NCBI GenBank assembly: GCA_017379255.1
Contig: JAFNWZ010000387.1
Location: 1-10,039 of the forward strand
DNA: 10,039 bases
Direction of reading: 5' to 3'
Origin: Akkermansia sp.
GTDB lineage: Bacteria > Verrucomicrobiota > Verrucomicrobiia > Verrucomicrobiales > Akkermansiaceae
Made by a program: the position numbers and the translations under genes. Below the pieces are notes generated by a model. It saw nothing but the letters and a program-made list of their open reading frames with translations. It ran no database searches and had not been told where the DNA came from. Shown in pieces: positions 1-7,042 of this stretch; the first letter of the stretch is position 1, and the number at the start of each line of letters is the position of its first letter.

Positions 1-2052
1 ACCCAGGAGGGAGCGGAGTTGCAGTTTGCCCTCGTTCTGCCGGGTGTTTTCCAGCGTGAGCTGTGTACCAGTGGCGCAGAAATGGCCATTGTGGCGGATT
101 TCCTGCACACTTGCCTCCACCCGGGCAGCTTTTTGCATGTTGTGCCAGGCATCAGCCAGATTCAGCCCCTCTGGTATGTGGATATCCAGGTGTATTCCTT
201 GTGCGGAGGTGTCTTCAATGGCGATGTTTTCCGCCTGGAGCCTGGCCTTGATGGCACCGGAACGCGCCTGGCCATCTGCCAGTACCAGCTCTGCCAGTTC
301 TGCTGTGCCGTGCAGCTTTTCAACGGCTGCTTTTTCCGTGGTGGCGGCATCTGCGCTCACTTGCAGCCTGGCGCTGCCTATGCGGTGCGTGTTGCGCTCC
401 GTCGCCGTTTGCAGGTGACTGAGCTCTGCGCTGAATACGACTGATTCTGCTGCATCCGACTCCCGCTTGAAGGAGGATAAGGCGCCGATGCTGATGCTTT
501 CGATGCTGATTTCCTGCGTGTTGTAGCTGATTCCTGATGCATTCAGTGAGAGTGAGTTGCCTGTGAAGATGGTATCTCCATAGCTCAGCTGGTCTGTGTT
601 GAATTGCAGTTCCAGCCCCACCAGCGAGGGGAGCAAATCCTCAATCCGGCTTTTGCCAGGTTCAAATGCTGCAACCTGCATATCGCAGTCAACCTGCAGG
701 CGGAGATTGCTGCCAAAGCTCAACCCATCGGGAAGTGCCAGGTGTGCATTGTTGCTGAAATCACGGACCAGGGTCAGCAGGGTTTCATCCGGCAGGTTAA
801 CGAGGAGTTTGGCAAAGCCTTTGCCCTCTGCCGCCTGGGATGTTGCTTTTATGGTTCCCTCGGGGAAATCCAGCTGCAGGTTGTCGATATTGAAGCTGCC
901 GTCCCGGATGAAGAAGCTCAGCTGCGCGCGGTTGACCTGGGTCTGCCCGAGGCGCATCTGGTTTTGCTCTACCTTGCCGCGCAGGGTGATGGAGTTGAGT
1001 GCGTAATCATCGCTGAAATTGGCGCGGCCATCCAGTTCTATGCTCGGGGTGGAATCTCCTTCCGATTTAATCTGGCTGAGAATCCCGGATGGGGCTTCTC
1101 CCAGGTAACTCTGGAGCATTTTCACCAGCGGGGCTGTGCTCTTGGTGTGGAATTCCAGTTCCCGGGTGTTCAAATCATACGCAGCCTGGAGAGATATCCT
1201 GGTGTCAGGGTTGATGGTGAGAAATCGCAGTGTGTTGACGGTAAGGGTGTTATTTTCAAATTCAGCGTCGATTTCTGCATCCCGGAAATGAAAGGGCTCA
1301 AGCTCATAGTGCGGCACCTGGGCGGTGATGCCGTAGCGCCAGTATTTCCCTTTCCGGATGGTGAACTGGATTTTCGGGTGTTCTTCCTCTGTCCAGTGCT
1401 GGGTATCCAGCTGGTTTTTCAGCTGCTGCAGCACAGGACGGTATTCTGCCAGAAGGCTGGAGAGTTCAGCCAGCGGTTCTGTGGTTGTGTCACTTGTTTC
1501 CTGTTTTTCCGGGAAAAGTTGCCAGAGGCCGTCCTTCTCGCGCAGGGAGAGATTCCATTTCAGTTCCACGCCGTGCAGGTACGTGCTCAGCGTGGCGTTG
1601 ATGCTCTGCCACTCTGTGCCGAACCCGACCTGTAAATCAAGCGGTTCCAGCTTGAGCTGCTCTGTTTCATTTGCTCCAAGCGGCACATTCAGGGAAGCTC
1701 CCTTCACTTGCAGCTGAGTGGGGGTGCAGTCTCCGGCCAGCAGGCGGCCAAGGCTGAACACCACCTGGATTTTGCGGATACGCAGTGCGCCGGGAGGGAG
1801 TTCCTGCTGCGGCATGGAAAGACTGATTCCTTCTGCTTTGATGGCAAGCCCGGAGCTGGGCTGAAGCTTGATTTTCTCCAGTTTGACTGGAAAACCTGCT
1901 TCAGAAGCCTGTTGTTCTATATAGCGCAAAGCACAGCCGGGGATACCGGCTGTGCTGAGCCATACAATGATGCCTACCAGGAGCAGTACACCTGCCAGAC
2001 AAAGGTGTGGTAAGAGATTTCCAACGCGTCTGATGGTGATTTTGCCTGCCAT
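1..2052 (-). CDS. AsmA/YhdP-like envelope protein, 3' end outside window
   Basis: The minus frame is open from an ATG at 2052 to base 1 (684 codons, no stop), so the C-terminus lies beyond the left edge. Residues about 13-32 form one hydrophobic segment after a basic start (MAGKITIRR), which fits an inner-membrane signal anchor with the rest in the periplasm. Next comes a segment of the type 'IEQQASEAGFPVKLEKIKL', typical of the start of AsmA-like proteins, then long alternating polar/hydrophobic beta-rich sequence with no catalytic motif. Large AsmA/TamB/YhdP proteins are beta-groove bridges linked to phospholipid transport to the outer membrane. That role is inferred from the fold pattern only. 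The gene starts 34 bp after rbfA in the same direction and has no clear Shine-Dalgarno, so it is probably the last visible gene of the nusA operon. All plus-strand frames here look like shadows. The coding call is firm; the family is moderate. Confidence 0.68.
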   Translation of the reverse strand, partial: MAGKITIRRVGNLLPHLCLAGVLLLVGIIVWLSTAGIPGCALRYIEQQASEAGFPVKLEKIKLQPSSGLAIKAEGISLSMPQQELPPGALRIRKIQVVFSLGRLLAGDCTPTQLQVKGASLNVPLGANETEQLKLEPLDLQVGFGTEWQSINATLSTYLHGVELKWNLSLREKDGLWQLFPEKQETSDTTTEPLAELSSLLAEYRPVLQQLKNQLDTQHWTEEEHPKIQFTIRKGKYWRYGITAQVPHYELEPFHFRDAEIDAEFENNTLTVNTLRFLTINPDTRISLQAAYDLNTRELEFHTKSTAPLVKMLQSYLGEAPSGILSQIKSEGDSTPSIELDGRANFSDDYALNSITLRGKVEQNQMRLGQTQVNRAQLSFFIRDGSFNIDNLQLDFPEGTIKATSQAAEGKGFAKLLVNLPDETLLTLVRDFSNNAHLALPDGLSFGSNLRLQVDCDMQVAAFEPGKSRIEDLLPSLVGLELQFNTDQLSYGDTIFTGNSLSLNASGISYNTQEISIESISIGALSSFKRESDAAESVVFSAELSHLQTATERNTHRIGSARLQVSADAATTEKAAVEKLHGTAELAELVLADGQARSGAIKARLQAENIAIEDTSAQGIHLDIHIPEGLNLADAWHNMQKAARVEASVQEIRHNGHFCATGTQLTLENTRQNEGKLQLRSLLG

Positions 2053-2086
2053 AGGGTGCTGGTAGGTGGGGGGATAGGGGATAAAA

Positions 2087-2473
2087 TCAGATTTCCGGGT
2101 CTGATTCTCCCTCTGGCAGCGGTGGTGCCTTGGGGAGATTCTGCTCGATGTCGTCCAGAAGGTTGACAAGATCCACGCCGCGCTGGGCGGAGTTATCGTG
2201 TTTGAAGGTGAGACGGGGCGTGTTGCGCAGCACCACGCGCTTGCTCACGGCCCGCTGGATTTCTCCACGTTTGCGGTTCAGCTTTTCGATAACCTGGGCG
2301 GGGGCCATGCGGCCCACCACGCCCACCCAGACGCGACCTTCCTTGAGGTCTTCGGTAATCTCAACATCCAGAATCGAGACGATGGTACCGGACCATTCGT
2401 ATTCCTTCTGAATGAAGGTGCCGATTTCCCGCTTCATCAACTCGTTCACTTTGTCAAGACGTCGTGTAGCCAT
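2087..2473 (-). CDS. rbfA: 30S ribosome-binding factor RbfA
   Basis: This 128-aa protein has the usual RbfA length. It opens with the family pattern MATRRLDKVNELMKREIG, followed by the KH-type core with the 'SILDVEITEDLKEGRVWVGV' strand-helix region (residues about 33-52) and 'LRNTPRLTFKHDNSAQRG' (about 82-99), which matches the conserved RbfA end segment. The tail is acidic and proline-rich. RbfA binds the 30S subunit during late 16S rRNA 5'-end maturation and helps cold adaptation. The ATG is 6 bases after the infB stop codon, so translation is likely coupled to infB; no Shine-Dalgarno is visible in the gap. The infB-rbfA order is widely conserved in bacteria, which supports the call. Confidence 0.96.
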   Translation of the reverse strand: MATRRLDKVNELMKREIGTFIQKEYEWSGTIVSILDVEITEDLKEGRVWVGVVGRMAPAQVIEKLNRKRGEIQRAVSKRVVLRNTPRLTFKHDNSAQRGVDLVNLLDDIEQNLPKAPPLPEGESDPEI

Positions 2474-2479
2474 GTCTGC

Positions 2480-4558
2480 TTACAATGTCTGTTTGATTTT
2501 CTCCAGGGAGTAGCATTCGATGATGTCGCCCACTTCGTAGTCGTTGTAGTCTGCCAGGCGGATACCGCATTCCAGACCTGCCTTGACCTCCTCCACTTCG
2601 TCCTGGAAGCGGCGCAGGGTAGACATCTTGCCGTCGAACACCACCTGGCCATCACGCAGCACGCGGGCTTCGGCGGTGCGGAGCATCTTGCCATCGGATA
2701 CATAGGAACCGGCGGCCTTGCCCTTGTTGAGTTTGAATACCTGCTTGATTTCGGCATGGCCGAGCACGGTTTCGCGGGTTTCGGGTTCCAGCAGACCCAG
2801 CATGGCATCCTTCACCTGGTCGATAAGTTCGTATACGATGGAGAAAATCTTTACCTGCACGCCTTCGCGCTTCACGGCCTTCACCGCGTTGCTTTCCACT
2901 TTCACGTTGAAGCCGAGGATAACGGCATCGGAGGAGGAGGCAAGCAGAACATCGCTTTCGGAGATGGGACCGGCGGCTGCACCGATGAACTGGCATTCCA
3001 CCTTGTCGCTCTCAATGTCCATGATAGCCTTCTTGATGGCTTCAACAGAGCCCTGCACGTCACCCTTGAGGTAGAGTTTGAGCACAGCTTTCTGGGCGCC
3101 ATCGCCCATCATGGCCAGAATATCTTCCATGCGGGAGCGGCGCGGGGCTGTGAGGCGCTGCTGGCGCAGTTCCTCCAGACGCTCATCGGAAAGTTTGCGT
3201 GCGGCGCGTTCGTTCTCCATTTCCACGAGTTCGTCTCCCACGTTCGGGGTCTCCAGGAAACCGGAAACTTCAGCAGGCATACCGGGCGTTGCCTTCTTGA
3301 TGCGCTGGCCCTTGTCGTCGAGCATGGTCTTGATTTTGCCGGAGTACGGGCCGCAGATGAAGGGCATACCGACCTTGAGCGTGCCGCTCTGCACAATCAC
3401 TGTAGCGGAGCTGCCTTTGCCTTGTTCCATGCGGGCTTCGATGATGGAAGCGCGGCAGTTGGCTTTCGGGTTGGCTTTGAGCTCCAGCACTTCGGCCTGC
3501 AGGCAGAGCAGGTCGAGCAGGTCATCAATACCAGCGCCAGTGTGGGCAGAAACATCCACGCACTCAATCTCACCGCCGAAATCGGTGGGCATCAGGTCGT
3601 TTTCCATCAGCTGCGTGCGCACACGCACCGGGTCAGCTGCGGGAAGGTCGCACTTGTTCACGGCTACGATGATGGTCTTGCCGGCGGCTTTGGCGTGCAT
3701 GATGGCTTCCTTGGTCTGGGGCATGATGCCGTCGTTCGCCGCTACCACAAGCACCACAATGTCGGTCACGTCTGCACCGCGGGCGCGCATTTCGGTGAAA
3801 ATGGCGTGGCCGGGTGTGTCGATGAAGGTCAGCGTGTTGCCGGCATGCTCTACCGTGTAGGCGCCGATGTGCTGGGTGATGCCACCGGCTTCACCGGCGG
3901 TCACCTTGGTGCGGCGGATGTAGTCGAGCAGGGAGGTCTTGCCGTGGTCCACGTGGCCCATCACGGTGATGATGGGGGTGCGCACCTTGAGGGCGTCCTC
4001 GGGTTCTTCCTCTACGGCTACGGCTTCGGGTTCCTTGATTTCTTCCACCGGGGCTTTCACGCCAGCGCCCTTTTCTCGGCGCACGCGTTCGTAGGTGAAG
4101 CCGTGCTTCTCGCACAGGGCTGCCACCTGGTCGCTGTCAAGTGTGGTGCCGGGGTTGGCAAACACGCCCATGGGCAGCAGCTCTGCAATGAGCTTGAAGG
4201 GTTTCATTCCCATCTGCGTGGCCAGGTCAGCTACGGTGATGGGGGCTTTGATGTTCATTACCTTGCCGCTATCGGCAGCGGGTTCTGCTGCAGGGGCCGG
4301 TGCAGGGGCGGGCTTGGGAGCAGGCACCGGCTTGGGCTCGGGTGCCGGTGCGGCGGCTGCAGGCTCTGCCTTGCGGTTGTTCTTGCGCGGGGCAAGCAGG
4401 TCAAGAGCTTCTTTTTTAGGGGCTGCTGCTACTGCTTTGGCGGCCGGCTTCCTGGCCGGTGCCGGGGTGGCCTCTTCCGTGGGGACGGAGGCCTTTTTCT
4501 TCCGGGCTCCCCCGATGAGGTCGAGCACGGGGGCTTTAGCGTTATCGTTCTTTGCCAT
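2480..4558 (-). CDS. infB: Translation initiation factor IF-2
   Basis: A 692-aa translational GTPase that places initiator fMet-tRNA on the 30S subunit and promotes subunit joining. An Ala/Pro/Lys-rich linker covers residues about 25-98. An IF2_N-type domain follows at about 99-160 (starting '[18 protein letters not shown]'). The G domain has all signatures: GHVDHGKT (201-208, P-loop), GGITQHIG (225-232, switch I), DTPGH (247-251), NKCD (301-304) and SAHTG (337-341). Domains II, III and the C-terminal fMet-tRNA-binding barrel follow to the end, so the gene is complete. Length is short to medium for IF-2 because the N-terminal extension is only one linker plus one IF2_N domain. The ATG lies 40 bp after the nusA stop, without a Shine-Dalgarno. 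A 795-codon open frame on the opposite strand is a composition artefact. Confidence 0.99.
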   Translation of the reverse strand: MAKNDNAKAPVLDLIGGARKKKASVPTEEATPAPARKPAAKAVAAAPKKEALDLLAPRKNNRKAEPAAAAPAPEPKPVPAPKPAPAPAPAAEPAADSGKVMNIKAPITVADLATQMGMKPFKLIAELLPMGVFANPGTTLDSDQVAALCEKHGFTYERVRREKGAGVKAPVEEIKEPEAVAVEEEPEDALKVRTPIITVMGHVDHGKTSLLDYIRRTKVTAGEAGGITQHIGAYTVEHAGNTLTFIDTPGHAIFTEMRARGADVTDIVVLVVAANDGIMPQTKEAIMHAKAAGKTIIVAVNKCDLPAADPVRVRTQLMENDLMPTDFGGEIECVDVSAHTGAGIDDLLDLLCLQAEVLELKANPKANCRASIIEARMEQGKGSSATVIVQSGTLKVGMPFICGPYSGKIKTMLDDKGQRIKKATPGMPAEVSGFLETPNVGDELVEMENERAARKLSDERLEELRQQRLTAPRRSRMEDILAMMGDGAQKAVLKLYLKGDVQGSVEAIKKAIMDIESDKVECQFIGAAAGPISESDVLLASSSDAVILGFNVKVESNAVKAVKREGVQVKIFSIVYELIDQVKDAMLGLLEPETRETVLGHAEIKQVFKLNKGKAAGSYVSDGKMLRTAEARVLRDGQVVFDGKMSTLRRFQDEVEEVKAGLECGIRLADYNDYEVGDIIECYSLEKIKQTL

Positions 4559-4598
4559 TGTATCTGGGAAAATTGCGTTGTGTAAATATCGTTATTTA

Positions 4599-5888
4599 TC
4601 AGGCATTGGCCTGGGCCTTGGACATGATTTCGCCGGCTTCGTCCTCAGTGATGCCGAGTGCTTCCACCAGTGTCTCCACATCGGCGTACTGGGCAATGCC
4701 TTCCACCGTGGTGAAACCAGTGGCGACCATGGCGGCGGCCAGTTCATTGGTGATGCCCAGCACGGTGGCCAGTTCGCTGGCGCCTTCGTTTGCCTGTGCC
4801 TTGGCCTGAGCCTTGTCGTCGTACGCTTCCACCCGCACATCCCAGCGCTCCTCGGGGGTGGAGATAAGGCGGGCGGTCAGGCGCACGTTCTGGCCCTTGC
4901 GGCCCTTGGCCTTGGCGGCAGCCTTGTCGTCTTCCACCACTACGGTTACCACGTGGGCTGCCTTGTCTACGTTGACCTTGAGCGGTTCAATGGGAGCCAG
5001 GGACTCTGTCACCATGGCGGCCTTGTTGTCGGTGTACTCAAGAATGTCCACCTTCTCGTGGTTCAGCTCATTCACCACATTCTTGACTCGGGCCCCGCGC
5101 ATGCCGACGCAGGCGCCGATGGGATCCACGTTCGGGTCGTTGCTGCGTACTACCATCTTGGTGCGGTAGCCGGCTTCGCGCACCACTGCGAGGATGTCAA
5201 CCGTGTGTTCGGCGATTTCAAGTACCTCGTTTTCGAACAGACGGCGAACCAGGTTCGGGTGGCTGCGGGAGAGGATGAGCTCCTGGCCACGCACTCCGTC
5301 GCGCACCTCTACCACATAGAAGCGCATCTTGTCGCCGCTGTTGTATTCCTCCCCGGGAATTCGCTGGCGCAGGGGAACAAGACCCTCGAACTTCTCTACC
5401 TCCACAATCACATCGCCCTTGTCATAGCGCTTTACGGTGCCGGTCACAACTTCGCCGGCGCGGTCGCGGAAGGCTTCGGCCAGCATTTCCTGCTCAGCCT
5501 TGCGGATGCGCTGCTGCATGGTCTGGCGCGCAGTCTGCACTGCGATGCGGCCAAAGTCCTTGGGGGTGATGTTCACGCTGATGGTGTCTCCAACCTTGTA
5601 TTCCTTGCCGCTGCGGGCACCGGCGGCCTGGGCTACGGAGAGTTTTACCTCATTGAAGGCGTCCACAAGCTCCTCGTCCTCGACCACAGTCATCTCTGCC
5701 TTGATTTTGACGGTGCCCTTCTGCGGGTTCACCACGGCGCGGATGTTGTTGATACGGTCTGCACCCGGCACCATCTTGTTGTACGCGGTGATGAAGGATG
5801 CCTCAAGAGCCTGGATGACGCGTTCGCGGGTCAGGTCTTTTTCGCGGACGTAGAAATCAATCAGGGCGGAGATATCAGTAGTGGCCAT
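4599..5888 (-). CDS. nusA: Transcription termination/antitermination factor NusA
   Basis: NusA binds RNA polymerase and the nascent RNA and tunes pausing, intrinsic termination and rRNA antitermination. The chosen ATG gives 429 aa starting MATTDISALIDF. The N-terminal RNA-polymerase-binding domain covers about 1-135, S1 about 140-205, KH1 about 206-285 (with SRSHPNLVRRLFE at 207-219 and VDPIGACVGMRGARV at 254-268) and KH2 about 286-345 (GRKGQNVRLTARL at 329-341). The tail at about 370-429 looks like a single helix-hairpin-helix acidic repeat (LATVLGITNELAAAMV), fewer than in E. coli NusA. The frame stays open to a TTG at 5933, but that codon lies in the U-tract of a terminator hairpin and adds 15 non-conserved residues, so it was rejected. 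No rimP gene precedes it. First gene of the operon; probably expressed by reading through the leader terminator. Confidence 0.98.
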   Translation of the reverse strand: MATTDISALIDFYVREKDLTRERVIQALEASFITAYNKMVPGADRINNIRAVVNPQKGTVKIKAEMTVVEDEELVDAFNEVKLSVAQAAGARSGKEYKVGDTISVNITPKDFGRIAVQTARQTMQQRIRKAEQEMLAEAFRDRAGEVVTGTVKRYDKGDVIVEVEKFEGLVPLRQRIPGEEYNSGDKMRFYVVEVRDGVRGQELILSRSHPNLVRRLFENEVLEIAEHTVDILAVVREAGYRTKMVVRSNDPNVDPIGACVGMRGARVKNVVNELNHEKVDILEYTDNKAAMVTESLAPIEPLKVNVDKAAHVVTVVVEDDKAAAKAKGRKGQNVRLTARLISTPEERWDVRVEAYDDKAQAKAQANEGASELATVLGITNELAAAMVATGFTTVEGIAQYADVETLVEALGITEDEAGEIMSKAQANA

Positions 5889-5931
5889 TGTTCTTGTGTG
5901 TCTTGCTTGTGGGTTGATGATGCCCGTGTAC

Positions 5932-5957
5932 AAAAAAAGAGCGGGTCTCAGACCCGC
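5932..5957 (-). terminator. Intrinsic terminator in nusA leader (attenuator candidate)
   Basis: Read on the minus strand, GCGGGTC (5957-5951), loop TGA, GACCCGC (5947-5941) forms a perfect 7-bp GC-rich stem, followed by TC and seven T residues (5938-5932). The other strand has no T-tract, so it works only toward nusA. It lies about 30 nt after the predicted start of the strong promoter at 5993-6021 and 44 nt before the nusA ATG. No other gene lies between promoter and terminator, so it should end most transcripts early unless antitermination occurs. Confidence 0.85.
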
Positions 5958-5992
5958 CCCAATCTCTCACGGACCGGAACTTGTACGCGCGT

Positions 5993-6021
5993 ATTATAGT
6001 TATGGTGTTCCCACGTGTCAA
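5993..6021 (-). promoter_or_regulatory. Consensus sigma70 promoter of the nusA operon
   Basis: On the minus strand, TTGACA (6021-6016) is separated by exactly 17 bp from TATAAT (5998-5993). Both hexamers match the housekeeping consensus 6/6. The predicted start is near 5986, giving a leader of about 98 nt to the nusA ATG. So strong a promoter on a housekeeping operon fits the terminator that follows it in the leader. Confidence 0.85.
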
Positions 6022-6049
6022 GCATTTTGTCTCCGGAATGACAATATGT

Positions 6050-6214
6050 TCAGTTCTTTTCAGGCGCAGGCAGGGTGTAGTAGTGCTGCAGCGCCTCGGG
6101 AATGGGGCGGCACAGCGTTTCAGGGGCTGGCGGGGGGATGGGGCCAGCTGCCTGTTGCGAAAACTGCGTGCAGCCGCAACAGACCAGACTCAGAATCAGG
6201 GGAAGAGCTCTCAT
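6050..6214 (-). CDS. Small probable lipoprotein (54 aa)
   Basis: A short frame, ATG at 6214 to TGA at 6050, encodes 54 residues beginning MRALPLILSLVCCGCTQFS. A single Arg then a hydrophobic run (about 3-12) ending in a Cys cluster (C12, C13, C15) resembles a lipoprotein signal peptide, with C13 or C15 as the possible lipidated residue; the lipobox is not canonical. The mature part is short, Pro/Ala-rich (GPIPPPAPETLCRPIPE) and has one more Cys, with no known domain. A promoter-like pair sits directly upstream. The gene ends about 28 bp before the -35 of the nusA promoter and is divergent from rplY. It could be a chance frame, but the signal-like start, the promoter and the placement argue for a real gene. 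Function unknown. Confidence 0.55.
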   Translation of the reverse strand: MRALPLILSLVCCGCTQFSQQAAGPIPPPAPETLCRPIPEALQHYYTLPAPEKN

Positions 6215-6223
6215 GTTGCCCCC

Positions 6224-6252
6224 ATACTAGTGGTAAATGTCTCATTTTTCAA
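6224..6252 (-). promoter_or_regulatory. Promoter candidate for the small lipoprotein gene
   Basis: On the minus strand, TTGAAA (6252-6247, 5/6) lies 17 bp from TAGTAT (6229-6224, 4/6). The expected start falls about 2-4 bases before the ATG at 6214, so the message would be leaderless or nearly so. The GGGGG just upstream of the ATG would then be promoter sequence and not a ribosome binding site. Confidence 0.45.
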
Positions 6253-6272
6253 GGAAAATGTGGGGTTTTTGC

Positions 6273-6300
6273 TTGACTTTTCCTGAATAATGCGTATCCT
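6273..6300 (+). promoter_or_regulatory. Sigma70 promoter of the bL25 gene
   Basis: TTGACT (6273-6278, 5/6) is 16 bp from TATCCT (6295-6300, 4/6). The predicted start near 6307 leaves a leader of about 113 nt before the rplY ATG. It is divergent from the small-lipoprotein promoter, with about 20 bp between the two -35 boxes. Confidence 0.6.
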
Positions 6301-6419
6301 GTGCGTCCACCTTGCTTTCGCTGGCAGGGTGCGATATCCCGGCGGGTGACGCAAGCGCACCGACGTCGGAAGAACTCCAGACAAAACCGCAATTTCAAGA
6401 CATAGAAAGAATTACAACT

Positions 6420-6974
6420 ATGACGACATATTCCCTTAAGGCCACCAAGCGTGAGGCCGTTGGTACTGGTAAGCTCAACGCTCTGCGCGCTCAGGGTTAC
6501 CTCCCCGGCGTGGTGTACGGTTCCGCCGTTGCCGAGAACATCAACATCCAGCTCAAGACTTCCGATGTGCGCGCCCTGTTCGCTTCCGTGGACACCGACT
6601 CCATCCTGGTGAACCTTGAGCTCGACGGTCAGACCATCCTGACCCTGGTGAAGGACGTGCAGCGTAACTGGCTCACCGACTCCACCAACCACGTTGATTT
6701 CTGCGCCGTGACCCCCGACACCGTGGTGAAGACCCGCGTGCAGGTGAAGCTTGTGGGTACTCCCGTGGGTACCGCTATGGGTGGCGTGGTGCACCAGATT
6801 GTGCACGAGATGCCCGTGAAGTGCGCCGTGAAGGACATCCCCTGCTGCATCACCGCCGACATCTCCGGCGTGGGCATGAAGGAATCCTTCCGTCTGGGCC
6901 AGGTAGAGCTGCCCGCCAACGTAAGCACCCCCTTCAACGGTACTGTGGTGCTTGCCTCCGTGATCAAGCCCTGA
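6420..6974 (+). CDS. rplY: Large-subunit ribosomal protein bL25 (CTC/TL5 type)
   Basis: bL25 binds 5S rRNA in the 50S subunit. The ATG at 6420 gives 184 aa with the family start MTTYSLKATKREAVGTGK and the conserved ALRAQGYLPGVVYG at 21-34. The 5S-binding L25 domain covers about 1-95 (ending near HVDF at 91-94) and the beta-rich TL5/CTC C-terminal domain about 100-184 (PVGTAMGGVVHQ, then PVKCAVKDIP). The frame stays open upstream to an ATG at 6312, but those 36 residues are unlike L25 and fall in the structured leader, so the downstream start was taken. Only a weak AGAAAG lies near the usual Shine-Dalgarno place. Codon use is very biased (CTG, GTG, AAG, ACC, GAC), as expected for high expression. 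Usual partners such as prs and pth are not adjacent; it appears to be transcribed alone. Confidence 0.95.
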   Translation: MTTYSLKATKREAVGTGKLNALRAQGYLPGVVYGSAVAENINIQLKTSDVRALFASVDTDSILVNLELDGQTILTLVKDVQRNWLTDSTNHVDFCAVTPDTVVKTRVQVKLVGTPVGTAMGGVVHQIVHEMPVKCAVKDIPCCITADISGVGMKESFRLGQVELPANVSTPFNGTVVLASVIKP

Positions 6975-6999
6975 TTTGCCCCTCGGCAATCCGATTTAC

Positions 7000-7034
7000 A
7001 AAAACTGCTTCCTCTCACCGGGGAAGCAGTTTTT
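7000..7034. terminator. Bidirectional terminator between rplY and the nuclease gene
   Basis: AAAAACTGCTTCC (7000-7012) pairs perfectly with GGAAGCAGTTTTT (7022-7034) across a 9-nt loop: 13 bp with A-tract/T-tract ends on both sides. It starts 25 bp after the rplY stop and ends 8 bp before the stop of the convergent nuclease gene, so it can end both transcripts. Confidence 0.9.
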
Positions 7035-7042
7035 CTTTTGCT

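Noticed and set aside
604..1635. Plus-strand open frame of 343 codons
   Set aside because: The minus strand has a continuous 684-codon frame with a membrane anchor and AsmA-like start, in the same operon as rbfA. The plus frame has no plausible start signal or domain.
2198..4585. Plus-strand open frame of 795 codons opposite infB/rbfA
   Set aside because: It mirrors the strongly conserved infB and rbfA genes. Its product is His/Gly/Phe-rich without domains, which is typical of the antisense of GC-rich coding sequence.
5889..5933. TTG at 5933 as an upstream nusA start
   Set aside because: The codon is inside the U-tract of the leader terminator and the added 15 residues do not resemble NusA; the ATG at 5888 gives the standard N-terminus.
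4095..5999. Plus-strand open frame of 634 codons opposite nusA and the 5' end of infB
   Set aside because: Antisense shadow of two certain genes; the product is low-complexity His/Leu/Gly sequence.
6249..6989. Minus-strand open frame of 246 codons opposite rplY
   Set aside because: His/Gly/Val-rich mirror of the highly codon-biased rplY gene.
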